Source: Castanea sativa (taxonomy: Eukaryota; Streptophyta; Magnoliopsida; Fagales; Fagaceae). Taken from it: 64,000 nt of DNA. The notes under the pieces are model-generated. The model was not told where the DNA came from, did not search any database, and worked only from the letters and a program-made list of their open reading frames with translations. The stretch lies in contig NC_134016.1 in NCBI RefSeq assembly GCF_040712315.1, forward strand, positions 51,108,986-51,172,985. The letters run 5' to 3'. The stretch's first letter is position 1. Every line of letters starts with the position of its first letter. The position numbers and the translations under genes are program-made. This document shows positions 1 through 11,147 of this stretch, piece after piece.

Positions 1-1509
1 TCACAGCCCATCAGTTTGGAGGAGAATTTGTCTTTTTCTTCAAAACCTTTGGCACAGAAAAGGCCTTGTCAGGACTACTATACCTTTGAGAATGATAGAA
101 AACCTGAGCATTTCAAGGTAGGTCAGATCTGGGGTGCTCAATATAGAGCAAATCTACCTCATACTTTTCGATATGCTCGAGTTGCTTGCAAATCAGCACG
201 ATCAGTTCTTGTTACATGGTTAAAACCAATCCCTATTAGTGTTGGTGAGAGAAGATGGTGTGATGCTGGCTTACCTGTTGCTTGTGGGTCATTTGATTTG
301 AATCCAGAGATGAATGATGGAGAGAGCTGGCCAATGGTCTCATCCTACAAATGCTCATGGATTCGTGGCATCACGGATGAACAATTTGAAATTTTCCCCA
401 AAAGAGGTGAGATTTGGGCACTGTATAAGGATTGGAACCTTCATGAATGGGCCCATGATCTTAGTTTTGTAAAAGAATGTAAATTTGAGCTAGTTGAAAT
501 TCTCTCAGATTTTTCAAAATATTTAGGTGCAGATGGTGCATGTTTGGTGAAAGTAGATGGCTTTAGAAGCATCTTTGAGAGACAAAAAATTGGAGGGAGT
601 CTTGTCACTTTCCATATCTCCCCAGATAATCTGTATATATTCTCTCATAATATCCCGGCATATAGGTTTAAAGGTGGAGAAATTGATAAAGTTGTTGATG
701 GGATGTTTGAGCTTGATCAGTTGGCCTTGCCTGATAGTATGTTTCAGGAGATTAAGGACTCCCAAAAGGCACCAAAGAATGGGAATGCTAATAGTTTTCC
801 TAGCTCTATTCCATTGGGAGGACTTCCTTCCCCAAAATCATCTCCACAAGACAAACTTTTGAAGCCTAGTTGGTCATTAAATGATTTTGCCACAGGTCAG
901 GTATGGGCTGTGAACAGTGGAAAGGATTTTTTGCCACAGCAATACACCAGAGTAGATGATATAATTTCTGAGAGCCAAGTATGTGTGACTTTCCTAGAAC
1001 CTCTACCCATTCTTGACCATGAGATTGACTGGAAGAGAGAAAACCTGCCCATAGTTTGTGGGAAATTTAAGGTTAGTGGAGCTAGTGTCAACCTTGAAAT
1101 GTCACAGTTCTCCTATAATGTTAACTGCCAAAAAAGTACTGTTGAGCCAATCTACAAAATTTACCCGCTAAAAGGTGAGATTTGGGCTATGTACAAGAAC
1201 TGGAATAACAAATGGAAGCGTTCTGATTATGAAAATTACCAATGTCAGGTTGTTGGAATTCTGTCGGACTTACACGAAAGGGATGAGATAATAGTTGCCA
1301 GGCTGGAGGAGGTGAAGGGTTGCCTGACTTTCTTCAATAGGCTACAAATTGATGGGTTTGATGTCACTCATTCAGTTTCCCAATCAAAGATGCTTGGTTT
1401 CTCTCATCGAATTCTTGCTTTCAGAGTGCCTGGAATTGGGAGATATGACATTCCAGAAAGCTCTTGGCACTTGGAACCAAATGCCTTACCTCCCAAACGA
1501 AGAATATGA
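1..1509 (+). CDS. DUF3444-domain protein, 5' part outside window
   Basis: The frame is open from base 1, so the 5' end lies upstream of the window; the first in-window ATG at 16 is probably internal. The translation holds two tandem DUF3444 modules. The first runs about residues 30-235, with FKVGQIWGAQY, a GEIWALYKDW strand and ending near FSHNIPAYRF. The second runs about 290-480, with ATGQVWAVNSGKDFLPQQY, GEIWAMYKNW and FSHRILAFRVPG. In plants this domain usually follows an N-terminal J-domain in large DnaJ-like proteins of poorly known, probably nuclear, function. Compared with the tandem copy at 4102-6395, a TGA replaces CGA after PPKRRI, which removes about 16 C-terminal residues. It is otherwise open and may be functional. 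Domain identity is confident; function is not known. Confidence 0.85.
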   Translation, partial: SQPISLEENLSFSSKPLAQKRPCQDYYTFENDRKPEHFKVGQIWGAQYRANLPHTFRYARVACKSARSVLVTWLKPIPISVGERRWCDAGLPVACGSFDLNPEMNDGESWPMVSSYKCSWIRGITDEQFEIFPKRGEIWALYKDWNLHEWAHDLSFVKECKFELVEILSDFSKYLGADGACLVKVDGFRSIFERQKIGGSLVTFHISPDNLYIFSHNIPAYRFKGGEIDKVVDGMFELDQLALPDSMFQEIKDSQKAPKNGNANSFPSSIPLGGLPSPKSSPQDKLLKPSWSLNDFATGQVWAVNSGKDFLPQQYTRVDDIISESQVCVTFLEPLPILDHEIDWKRENLPIVCGKFKVSGASVNLEMSQFSYNVNCQKSTVEPIYKIYPLKGEIWAMYKNWNNKWKRSDYENYQCQVVGILSDLHERDEIIVARLEEVKGCLTFFNRLQIDGFDVTHSVSQSKMLGFSHRILAFRVPGIGRYDIPESSWHLEPNALPPKRRI

Positions 1510-2358
1510 TTCCAAGACTCATGGTGTTGCATTCTCTACCTGTTGTGTTCAATTCAGTGTAGTCTCTGTTGATAAAGGATTAAACTAGAAACAGTGTCAC
1601 TCATTAAAGAATGTGGTACATATTTTTATTTTGAAACAGGTTATTCTAAGTGGGCAGATTTCCCTGTGATGTATAGAACTATGAATTATAAACCAACACA
1701 AATGTCGGGACAACATGAATGCCAAAGAGATGTGTTTCAAGGCTTTGCTTATGCACTCAACCTATGAATAATTCTTAATTTCTATTACAACCAAATCCCA
1801 TATGACACTTGTCAGGTTTCCAAATTCCAAGCTCCTCTAGCACATATGCAACCCAGATCACAACTTTGTGGAAGTCAAATGAGTATAAGAGGCATGAAAA
1901 CTTGAACAGATACACACTGTAATGGAATGCTCATTTGGGATTATTGCATGTATGTGTGTGTGTATATATATATATTTATTTATTTATTTATTTTTACACA
2001 AGTATTTGTCCACTAACCCACTCAGTCCCAACCAATTGACCAAGCCGAATTGGAGTTATAAAATGCTTTGAAATTGTTATACCTTTTTTTTTTTTTTTAC
2101 AAGATAGAAAATCTACTTTAGCCTAATCTAAGTGTATATGTATGTAAAGTTTCCTCTTAGAGACTTGAACTCCCGGCCCTTATCCCCCACACCCCACAAG
2201 CACTTGTTACCCCCTTTTAATAACCTAATTGTTTTTTTTTTTTTTTGATACATTTAATAACCTAATTGTTAAGGAATTATAAAAGAGGAAATAAAGTGTT
2301 TTGAATTTTTATAATTAAATCTAATTAATTTAATTAATGATCAAATGTTTTATTGTTA
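1510..2358. other. 3' flank of the first DUF3444 gene
   Basis: About 280 bases after the stop are similar to the sequence after the second DUF3444 copy (6420-6660), so the tandem duplication included the 3' flank. The rest is AT-rich with a TTTA microsatellite near 1970-1995 and a SINE-like segment. No gene is seen. Confidence 0.6.
2095..2215 (-). repeat. SINE-like tRNA-derived remnant
   Basis: On the minus strand the segment contains GGGAGTTCAAGTCTC, which resembles a polymerase III B box, downstream of a G-rich stretch. It ends in an A-run on that strand. This is the usual look of a plant tRNA-derived SINE, but no A box is clear and target duplications were not resolved. Confidence 0.35.
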
Positions 2359-2735
2359 GAGCATTTGCATCCACAACTTTCATCTTATTCTATTTTACCA
2401 TTTCAAAAAGTTACTTTATCAATTATACCATACCATTTTACAACACAAACCAACATCCGAACTTTTATTTTCCTATTCTACTCATTAAAATAATATATAT
2501 TACCTACTAAAATAAAATAATATATGATTTTTGTGCTGCTGCTATAGTACTACAATGATCTTTTGGAATTAAAATATATTATAATTTTTATAATTGTGCT
2601 ACATTGTCATCTTATATTTAGGATGGCACGGTAGCACAATTGCAAAAAAATTTGCAATTCTCAGATTTTACAAGTCCGTCTGTTGGGCTAAATTTCCCCT
2701 ACATATCCCATTTACAATTGCCAATGGAAATGCTC
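2359..2735. mobile_element. PIF/Harbinger-like MITE, 377 bp
   Basis: The terminal inverted repeats are GAGCATTTGCATCC on the left and, read on the other strand, GAGCATTTCCATTGG on the right. Both ends are flanked by TTA (2356-2358 and 2736-2738), the three-base target duplication typical of PIF/Harbinger elements. The interior is AT-rich and noncoding; a 78-codon frame here is not a gene. Confidence 0.65.
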
Positions 2736-2864
2736 TTATAGTTAGTCTGTGGTTAGTTAGTTGGCAATGGCATTGCTATCAATTCATTAATTTAGAAAAT
2801 TCCAAACAACTGGCAAACTTTGCAGCTTAATAGAGAAACCTCGAATTAACTTTTCTTTCATTAA

Positions 2865-2900
<36 letters not shown>

Positions 2901-4101
2901 GAAAAAAAAAAAAAAAAAAGAGAGAGAGATAGAGAAGGTTTTTGCAGAAATATCTCCAAAATTTTCACAGTCGACGTAACAAGTTAAGAGCCAAAGCTAC
3001 CCAGGGAAAATCTGAAGCTGGGTTTATTTTGTTTTTCCTATTCCTAGTGAACAAAATGGGCCAATTCTTGAGGCGTATGGGCTTGATTAGTTAGTTGGGC
3101 TGGACCATATTGTCCTACCCCACAAAGAAAGCTTGGTTGCTTTTTGTTATGGTCCACTGCCATTGCCACTGGGTACAATTCAATACAAGTGTACAACAAC
3201 ACCATTTCCATTGTTCAAGACTGAAGGCTATGCAGCTCTATTCTGCCAACTGGGAATTGTTTACTTCAACACTCACTGTAACCTTACCTTGAGAGTTGAA
3301 AGATAAAAGGAAGAAGAGGTAAGGTTAGGTTCTCTTCTTTTATTTCTATTTTGAATTGCAACAGACATTGGTCTTTTATATTGGAAGAAAAACTTTCTGG
3401 GTTCTTTTTCATTGTGTTTCAGTTAAGGTCTTTGTTCTTTATCTATTTATTTCTTGTGTTCCCTTTTGGTTGGTGGGAGAATGGTAGTAAATTTTTGGGT
3501 CCTTTTTCATTGCATTTCAGTTTAAGGACCTTTGTGTTGAAGTTGGTCTTACTAGAAAGCCTTTTATTGTGGGGTTTCTGATAGGCAATTTTGGGTGGTT
3601 TTAAATTTTAAATTTTAAATTTTGCGTTGAATTTCTTACAGTCTTGTGGGGTTGGAATTTTTTGTATGGTTTTGTAAGCTTGCAATAATTCTTTTTTTTT
3701 TTGGTAATGCCTCTGTTAGGGTGTTTCTCCACAAGCAGGTAATTGTATTGCTGGACCCAAATTAAGATTTGAGTAATCATTTTAAAAATTATCAGTCATG
3801 ATATAGAGGTTTTGCAAAGATGATTCTTATCATACACATGGAAACGATGATGATGTTTCCCATAGGCTGCCCAAAAACAATGATGTTTAAATTTGTTTGC
3901 TTTATGTTGGTAAATATTCCTTAAGAACCTCTTCCAATTCTTGTGAGTGACAATTTTCCACAATTCAAGTTACACATTTTCCTCATTGTTGATGCCAATC
4001 CTGCCTATCACTTTGATTGCAGTTTTGATACTCCGCTCATTTAGAATCACTAAATTTGGGATCATTTGGATTTGAATACTGAATTTGACAATATATAGAG
4101 G
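2736..4101 (+). promoter_or_regulatory. Putative promoter, 5' leader and leader intron of second DUF3444 gene
   Basis: A GA microsatellite with A-runs (about 2868-2935) precedes leader-like sequence ending in a good donor, GAG|GTAAGG, at 3319. An acceptor-like ATATATAG lies just before the ATG at 4102. This suggests a 5' UTR intron of about 780 bases, but it rests on splice-site appearance only. No coding region is seen in this interval. Confidence 0.3.
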
Positions 4102-6395
4102 ATGCTAGACATTAATCAAAATAAGAAGAAGGCTATTCTAGAATAGCGAGATGCTGAACGAAAATTCTTAGTAATGACTATACTGGTGCCAGGGATAACT
4201 TACTCATGGCACAAAAGCTTTTTCCAGCAATTGATAACATTGGCGCAATGTTGGCTGTCTGTGACATTCTATCTGCGTCCAATATCCAGTTTCCTGGTTA
4301 TGGAATTGATTACTATTAGGCTCTTCAGCTTACACCTTCGTCTACATTTCATGTTGTTAAATCTTGTTACCAAAGTCTCCACACATTGTTAAAACCTACC
4401 AAGACAAAGTTTCCTGGCACTGAATTGGCTCTGAAACTTGTGGAGGATGCATTCTCCATGCTATCTAACTGTGAGAAACATTCTGCGTATGATTTGAAAA
4501 GGAATGCATATAGGGAGGATTATGAATCTTTTAATATAAGAGCATTATCCTATCAAAATGTAGCAAGTAAGGAAACAATAAGTACTGCTAACAACTCTTC
4601 TGTGTGTGAGAGGGGTTTTTCAAGCCAAAGTTTGGGTGGAAGTTGTAGAACAACTACGATATTTTCAGAAGACATTGGAACTTTGAGATTCAAACTCCAA
4701 AATTCTCTTGATGTTAAGTGGCAATGTGATAAAATTATTTGTCAGCAACCATCCAATAAGGTTTCTGAGGATTTGAATTCTAGAGGCAACATTAGAGCAG
4801 ACACATATTTTTCTATAGGCCGAATAAATATGCCAACATCAAAGCCAATCAGTTTGGAGGAGGATTTTTCTTGTTCTTCAAAATCTTTGGCACAGAAAAG
4901 GCCTTGTCAGGACTACTATACATTTGAGAATGAGAGAAAACCTGAGCATTTCAGGGCAGGGCAGATCTGGGGTGCTCAATATAGAGCAAATCTCCCTCAT
5001 AATTTAAGGTATGCTCAAGTTGCTTGCAACTCAGCACGATCAGTTCTTGTTACATGGTTAAAGCCAATCCCTATTAGTGATGGTGAGAGACGATGGTGTG
5101 ATGTTGGCTTACCTGTTGCTTGTGGGTCATTTGATTTGAATCCAGAGATGAATGATGGGGAAAACTGGCCAATGGTCTCATCCCACAAATGCTCATGGAT
5201 TCATGGTGTCACAGATGAACAATTTGAAATTTACCCCTAAAGAGGTGAGATTTGGGCACTGTATAAGGATTGGAACCTTCATGAACGGGCCCATAATCCT
5301 AGTTTTGTTAAAGATTGTAAATTTGAGTTAGTTGAAATTCTCACAGATTTTTCAAAATATTTAGGTGCAGATGGTGCATGTTTGGCGCAAGTAGATGGTT
5401 TTAGAAGCATCTTTGAGAGACAAAAAATTGGAGGGAGTCCTGTCACTTTCCATATCTCCCCGGATAATTTGTATATATTCTCTCATAATGTCCCAGCATA
5501 TAGGTTTAAGGGTGGAGAAATTGATAAAGTTGTTGATGGGATGTTTGAGCTTGATCAATTTGCCCTGCCTGATATTATGTGTCTGGAGATTGACTCCCTA
5601 AAGGCACCAAAGAATGGGAATGTTAGTAGTTTTTCTCCATCTATTCCATTGGGAGGACTTCCTTCCTTGAAGTCATCTCCAGAAGACAAACTTTTGAAAC
5701 CCAGTTGGTCATCAAATGATTTTGCCACAGGTCAGGTATGGGCTGTATACAGTGGAAAAGATTTTTTGCCACAGCAATACACCAGAATAGATGATATAAT
5801 TTCTGAGAGCCAAGTATGTGTGACTTTCCTTGAACCTCTACCCATTCTTGACCATGAGATTGATTCGAAGAAAGACGACATACCCATTGTTTGTGGGAAA
5901 TTTAAGGTTAGTGGAACTAGTGCCAACCTTGAAATGTCCCAGTCCTATTTAGTTTACAGTGTTAAAAGCAATGATGAGCCATTCTACAGAATTTACCCAG
6001 TAAAAGGTGAGATTTGGGCTATGTACAAGAGCTGGAATGGCAAATGGAAGCGTTCTGATTATGAAAATTGCCAATGCTAGGTTGTCCAAATTCTATCGGA
6101 CTTACGCGAAAGGGAAGAGATAACAATTGCTAGGCTGGAGGAGGTGAAGGGTTGCCTGACTTTCTTCCACTGAAAACAGTTTGATGGGTTTGATCCGACG
6201 CATGCAGTTTCCCAATCAACAATGCTTGGTTTCTCTCATCGCATTCCTACTTTTAGAGTGCCTGGAATTGGGAGATATGGCATTCCAGAAAGCTCTTGGC
6301 ACTTGGAACCAATTGCTTTACCTCCCAAGCAAAGAGTACGATTCCAAGAGAAACCTCATGGGATTGCACCGTATAATGCTGAATATGGTGTCTAA
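4102..6395 (+). pseudogene. DUF3444/J-domain-like protein, second tandem copy, disrupted
   Basis: The reading frame follows the family from an N-terminal helical segment (LMAQKLFPAIDNIGAM), through a J-domain-like stretch, a linker and two DUF3444 modules, ending EYGV at 6395. It is not intact. There are TAGs at 4144 and 4317, a one-base frame slip near 4172, TAA at 5238, TAG at 6078 and TGA at 6171. The first copy has lysine (AAA) where this one has the 5238 TAA and glutamine (CAG) where it has the 6078 TAG. The J-domain catalytic HPD position reads KPT (LLKPTKTKFPGTE), so chaperone co-activation would be lost even if translated. The two large open pieces are 4386-5240 and 5382-6080. Nucleotide identity to the 1-1509 copy is high, indicating a local tandem duplication. 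Confidence 0.85.
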
Positions 6396-7002
6396 ACATG
6401 TTATGAGCGTTCTCTATCTAACAGTTTAGTGTAGTCTCTGTTGATAAAGGATTAAACTAGAAACAGTGTCACTCAGTAAAGAATGTAGTACATATTTTAT
6501 TTTGAAAGAGTCATTCTAGATGGACAGATTTTTCTGCAATGTATAGAACTATGAATTATAAATATAACCCAACATAAACTGTCAGGACAACATGAATGCC
6601 AGAGAGAGGTTTTTGAAGGGTTTGCTCGTGCACTCAGCTTATGAATAAGTATTAATTTCTATTAATGCCAAAAAGATGAGGAAAAGACATTGATTTAGCA
6701 CTTCACAAGTTTGGAACAACCAAATCTTAAATGACATTTGTTAAGTTTCCAAGCTCCACCAACACATATGCACCCTAGATCACAAGTTTGTGTTAAGTCA
6801 ATTCAATTGCCATGCCATGTAATAGGGCCAAGTCTGTAGAAGCGGTTTGACAATTTTTTCGAAACTGTTGCTCACTAGTCACTTCCTTGACACTTGCTAC
6901 AACATTAGGAGACTTCAAAAGAAAAATATAATTTATTTCCTCTAAACAAGAAAAAAAAAGTTCAGCTAATGATGTGATCAATTGAGTCTTGCAGAAGCAA
7001 AA

Positions 7003-7080
<78 letters not shown>

Positions 7081-7105
7081 ATTTTGCTAATGTGTGCCTT
7101 TAGGG
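6396..7105. repeat. Intergenic, ending in poly(A) and (TA)29
   Basis: The first 270 bases match the 3' flank of the first DUF3444 gene. An A-run (about 6999-7020) leads directly into an uninterrupted TA array at 7021-7078. No gene is seen. Confidence 0.75.
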
Positions 7106-7496
7106 CACACAATAATTAATCATTTTTAGAAATATTTTCTCGGGAATTGAAAAAGTATTGACAGCTTTTTCAATTCTCGTAGGCATGCCCTATGTTTGAG
7201 ACAGGTACAACACCTAAATGAAGTGTTTGTACTTCACAGGTGCACACACATAGGCTACTTAAAAAAATGAAACTAGAAATAGAAATAAAGTCCAGTCGCA
7301 TGATATGTAATTATAAAATTCTGTAACATTGCCACTATTCTGTTGAGAATTGAGATAAGATAACAGTAGTGATTTTGTCCAAACTTTATAATCGAGGGTC
7401 ATTATATAACAAGTTGGTTCATTGTTTTTATTTCTAAGGGCTCAACTGGGTCAAGTTTTGTAATCTTCCTTTGTGTTCTTGTTCAAGATACTCTTA

Positions 7497-8640
7497 GAGC
7501 ATTTTCATTAAGGGTGTCAAAAATACTAAATGCTATTTTTTAGCATTTTTAGCACCTCAAATCATAAAAATCCATCTTTATCAAGGGTGTCAAATTTTAA
7601 AAATTTTAGCAACTTGCTATAGTGAGGTTTCATTTCTAACACCTCACTGTAGCAAGGTGCTACAATTTTTTATTATTGCTTTCTTTCCTTTTTACATTCC
7701 TTTTCACTCTCTCTCGTGCTCTCCGTCCCTCTCTCCTTCTGGTGTCTCTCTCTCTCAGGCGAGCCCTCCATAGCCCGCCAAAACATGCCGCCGCCATTAT
7801 TCTCCAAACCCACATGCTCTCTCCTCGTCATCATCATCGCTGTTATCTCCATCCCCATTGTCCAATCCGAATACAGTTCCTCCACCATCCGATTACCCTC
7901 CAATCTCTGCACTATCTCTATACCCACATGCCACCACCGATCTCGTGCTCTTCGTCCACTCCTTTTTTCCTTTTCAGTCCCTCTCTCCTGCTCTCCATCC
8001 ACTCATTCTTACTCTTTCTTTCATTTTCTCTCTGCCTATCTGTTTTCATTTCTCTCTGCATCTTGAGTTCGTGGGTCTTAGGCGTGGCCAGGATGCGATG
8101 CTGGGTTTTGCAATTTGATATCGAGGAGTTTTAATTTCATTGGTTTTGATTGATTTTGGTGGGTTCTTGATTTCAGTGGCTGGGTTTGTGGGTTGATCAG
8201 GGTGGCTTTGGGTGCTAGGTGTGGTTTGTTGATCGGGGTGGTTTTGGGTCTTTGTTGTGATTTTGTGATTCTTTGATTTGGATGATTCTTTGATCGGGGT
8301 GGTTCTTTGATTCGATGGCTTTGGATGTGGAGTTTTTTTTTTTTTTGCTGTTGTTTGTGGTTGTGGTGGTCTGGTTGGTGGCTAGTGGTGGCGATGGTGG
8401 GTGGATGTGGTGGTTGTGATATGGGTGGGTGGATATGGTGGCCGGCGGCGTTGGGTTGAGAAAGAGAGACACAGAGGAGAGAGAGACAGAGACAAAGAGA
8501 GGAAGAATAAAAAATAATAAAGAAAGAATATTTAAATGAAGTGTTAAAAAAATAGAAGTTTTGATATAAGAGATATTGTAAAGTGATGTGTTATATGTTA
8601 TAAAATTGGTTTTTGAGATGGTAACGCCTAGAGATACCAC
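7497..8640. mobile_element. Harbinger-like non-autonomous element (block I copy)
   Basis: The left end GAGCATTTTCATTAAGG follows TTA, like the 2359-2735 MITE. The right end is probably the degenerate CTAGAGATACCAC. The interior has a CT-rich strand and a GT-rich half. Open frames of up to 159 codons here are Ser/Leu/His/Thr-rich and low complexity, with no recognisable domain. A copy lies at 39674-40819. Confidence 0.4.
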
Positions 8641-8869
8641 TAGTGTAGACAAAAGGCAGAGCCACCGTTTGACAAAGTGTAGAAAAATATACAAAGAATA
8701 ACATTTTAAGATTGTTTTGGTGGTTTCTTTTTATAAGATTTGTTGGTGTGGATCTGATTTATTGTAATGATGGATGATTCAAGAGATATTCACTTTTTCT
8801 ATGAAATATAATTCCTCATTTTAAATGAGTAGTCATTGGGTGTGGGCAGTTGTATTATCGTTTTAGGAA

Positions 8870-9211
8870 AAATGCTGTTGTGGAGCTCTTTTATTGGAGG
8901 GCATAATTGCGTAAATCTCATGCACTGTTAAGAGACCAATTGCTAGAAATAAAGGTAATATCTCACAACTTTCCCAGGTTCGAATTAAGCACTGCTTTCG
9001 GGAATCTAATAGATGCATAGATGTCTTAGCAAGATTGGGTCCCATATCCAAATTAATGGTTTTTGTTTATTTAGTAGTCCGCCAATGGACATTGTAGATT
9101 TTCTTAATGCTGATGCTAATGGGTTGTACCTCAACAGACTCTGTATCGAGCCTCTTTTGGCGGTTTAGTTTCTCTAATAGATTCCTCCTTTTACCAAAAA
9201 AAAAAAAAAAG
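8870..9211 (+). mobile_element. Possible 3' end of a non-LTR retrotransposon
   Basis: A short open stretch reads SPPMDIVDFLNADANGLYL and ends in a stop followed by about 60 bases and an A-run (9197-9211). A conserved C-terminus followed by a poly(A) tail suggests a LINE or its RNase H end. The rest is too decayed for certainty. A copy is at 41040-41390. Confidence 0.3.
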
Positions 9212-9518
9212 GAGGGGGGTGGTAATATATGTCTATTTGTTTCTCTCTATTCTTTCCATTTTTAGACCCTTTCAGACTCTCAGTTCTTCTTTTCTATCTT
9301 TTTTATTCCCCGGCCCCAGTCCATTAATTATGCTTACAAAATTCACTATCTTTTTAAATAATTAACCTAGTGCAAAATAAAATTTGATTAAATTAGATGT
9401 TATATTTTCTGAATAAATTATAATTAAAATAGATAAGTTGTTTTTTTATAAATGTTTTTATTTTTATTTAATATTATTTTTATACTCCTTTTGTTTATAT
9501 TGCTTGTTAATTATATAT

Positions 9519-9709
9519 AGAGAGATGTTATGTCCACAACATTTTTACAACATTTTCATAACAAATCATAGGTGGTCAGTTGTTATTGATTCAAATTTGA
9601 ACCTAACATGAAAATTACTTTTTTGCCCAAACAATAACAACCAGTAACAATCTGCCACTTAGGATTTGTTGTAAAAATGTTGTGAAAATGTTGTGGACAT
9701 ATCATTTCT

Positions 9710-9711
<2 letters not shown>
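9519..9711. mobile_element. Palindromic MITE, present only in block I
   Basis: Long inverted ends of about 40 bases carry TATGTCCACAACATTTT on both strands and enclose a short unique centre. The element is inserted in a TA-rich tract; the matching site in block II (about 41690) has only the TA tract. Family is uncertain because the target duplication cannot be read in TA repeats. Confidence 0.65.
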
Positions 9712-9750
<39 letters not shown>

Positions 9751-9874
9751 AACTTTTTAATGGATGTCACAACTTACGGTTAGTTTACACTTTTTTTTTA
9801 ATGATCTGAACACTACAATTATACCCACCCAAAAAAAAAAGACTCGCCTCTGTGTATGTTCAGAAGGCTACGTC

Positions 9875-9875
<1 letters not shown>

Positions 9876-9906
<31 letters not shown>
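9876..9906. repeat. ATT microsatellite
   Basis: About ten ATT units. The block II counterpart (41868-41923) is roughly twice as long, so the array has changed length since the duplication. Confidence 0.9.
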
Positions 9907-10379
9907 TGCTGAATAACGCCATATGGTCAAGTGAAGGATATGCAAATATAGCATTAGATATCTATACTTCTATACTCTATATAAAAAAGGAGAGTTCAGC
10001 TGCTTGTTTGACAAAATGACATCTCAAGTGTTAAAACGGCAAACCCAACAAAAACAATATTGAAGTCCAGCAAATTTTTTTGAAAGGTCCGGTTAGTGTG
10101 TGCCGTTAAGCCATTTATTTTTAAAAATATTTTATGAAAAATTAAAAAAGTTGTAAAATTTTTTAAAAAAATTGTATACTATTATTTGCTCTGGGCACAC
10201 GTTAGTAAAATTCTTTTTTGAAACGAGTAATTCTTAGATACTCCCAGAGTATAGAGAATGATACTCCTTCCTTTCACATTCATAATAGAGTTCGCTCATT
10301 AAATTTATAGTGGGTCTATTTTAAATGTAGGTGGAGGAAGGATTACTTTTCCGTGATCGAAGTAAAACTAAGAATTTTA

Positions 10380-10810
10380 CTTTTGAAACTCTGAAACCTT
10401 AAACATTCTATTGAAATTACTTAATTACCCCCAATTTCAGTTGTGAGCTAAATAAGAATGAGGTCCTTTTTAGTATTTGTGTTGTCAACTTTATGGGGGC
10501 TGCCAAACGTGTAGAGGCTCAGACTTTATGGGGGCTGCCAAACGTGTTGTCAACTTTGTCATTGTGTTGAATTACATTGTTGCTCTAAAGGTCTGTTGTG
10601 AGCTGAAAAAAACTTGGAGTCCTTTTCGTCTTTTCATTAACTCTAAAACCATCAACATTCCATTGAAATTACTAAATTACCCCCAACTTCATTTGTGAGC
10701 TAAATAAAAATTGGGTCATTTTTAGTCTTTGTGTTGTCAACTTTATGGGGGCTGGCAAACGTGCACAGGCTCAGACTTGAATTACTTTATGGGGGCTGGC
10801 AAACGTGTTT
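10380..10810 (+). promoter_or_regulatory. Repeated upstream region of the UGT gene
   Basis: Two direct repeats of about 115 bases (from about 10395 and 10640) each end in a 22-base motif with core GGGGGCTGSCAAACGTG. The motif occurs four times, starting at 10490, 10525, 10742 and 10786, about 340-660 bases before the UGT start codon. Each copy contains an ACGTG core like those bound by bZIP/bHLH factors. Copies of the region are at 42420-42835 (block II) and, degenerate, at 38215-38575. A regulatory role is inference. Confidence 0.4.
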
Positions 10811-11147
10811 ATTATCATCAATATGCCAACAACTTTTGGACTTTATCTTCATTCTTTTGATAAACACAACCACAACATGTGCAACTAATCAACTGTCAAG
10901 AAAAAATGAAAAAGAAGAAAATGATCGAGCATGGTCTTGTTTCACTTTATCCATTAATAATAAAGCAAAGGCTGCAAAGCCAATCAATGATTAAATTATG
11001 GACAACACTATCTTTTCACTTTTACTTTTTGAAAATATGTCAATTTATTGGGTGAAGGAATGGATAAAAGAGAAAAGTTTGTCATTCATTAGCCATCTGA
11101 ACACTAATCAGTTTATAAAAAAAGAAAGAGAAATCGATCAAACGAGC

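Noticed and set aside
7676..8134. Open frames up to 159 codons in the CT/GT-rich element (also 39849-40651).
   Set aside because: They are low-complexity Ser/Leu/His/Thr frames on both strands of a repeated transposon, without a domain.
10998..11147. A 50-codon N-terminal extension of the UGT.
   Set aside because: It has no family similarity, and the MNSQHFLL start gives the normal length with GQGHINP at the usual place.
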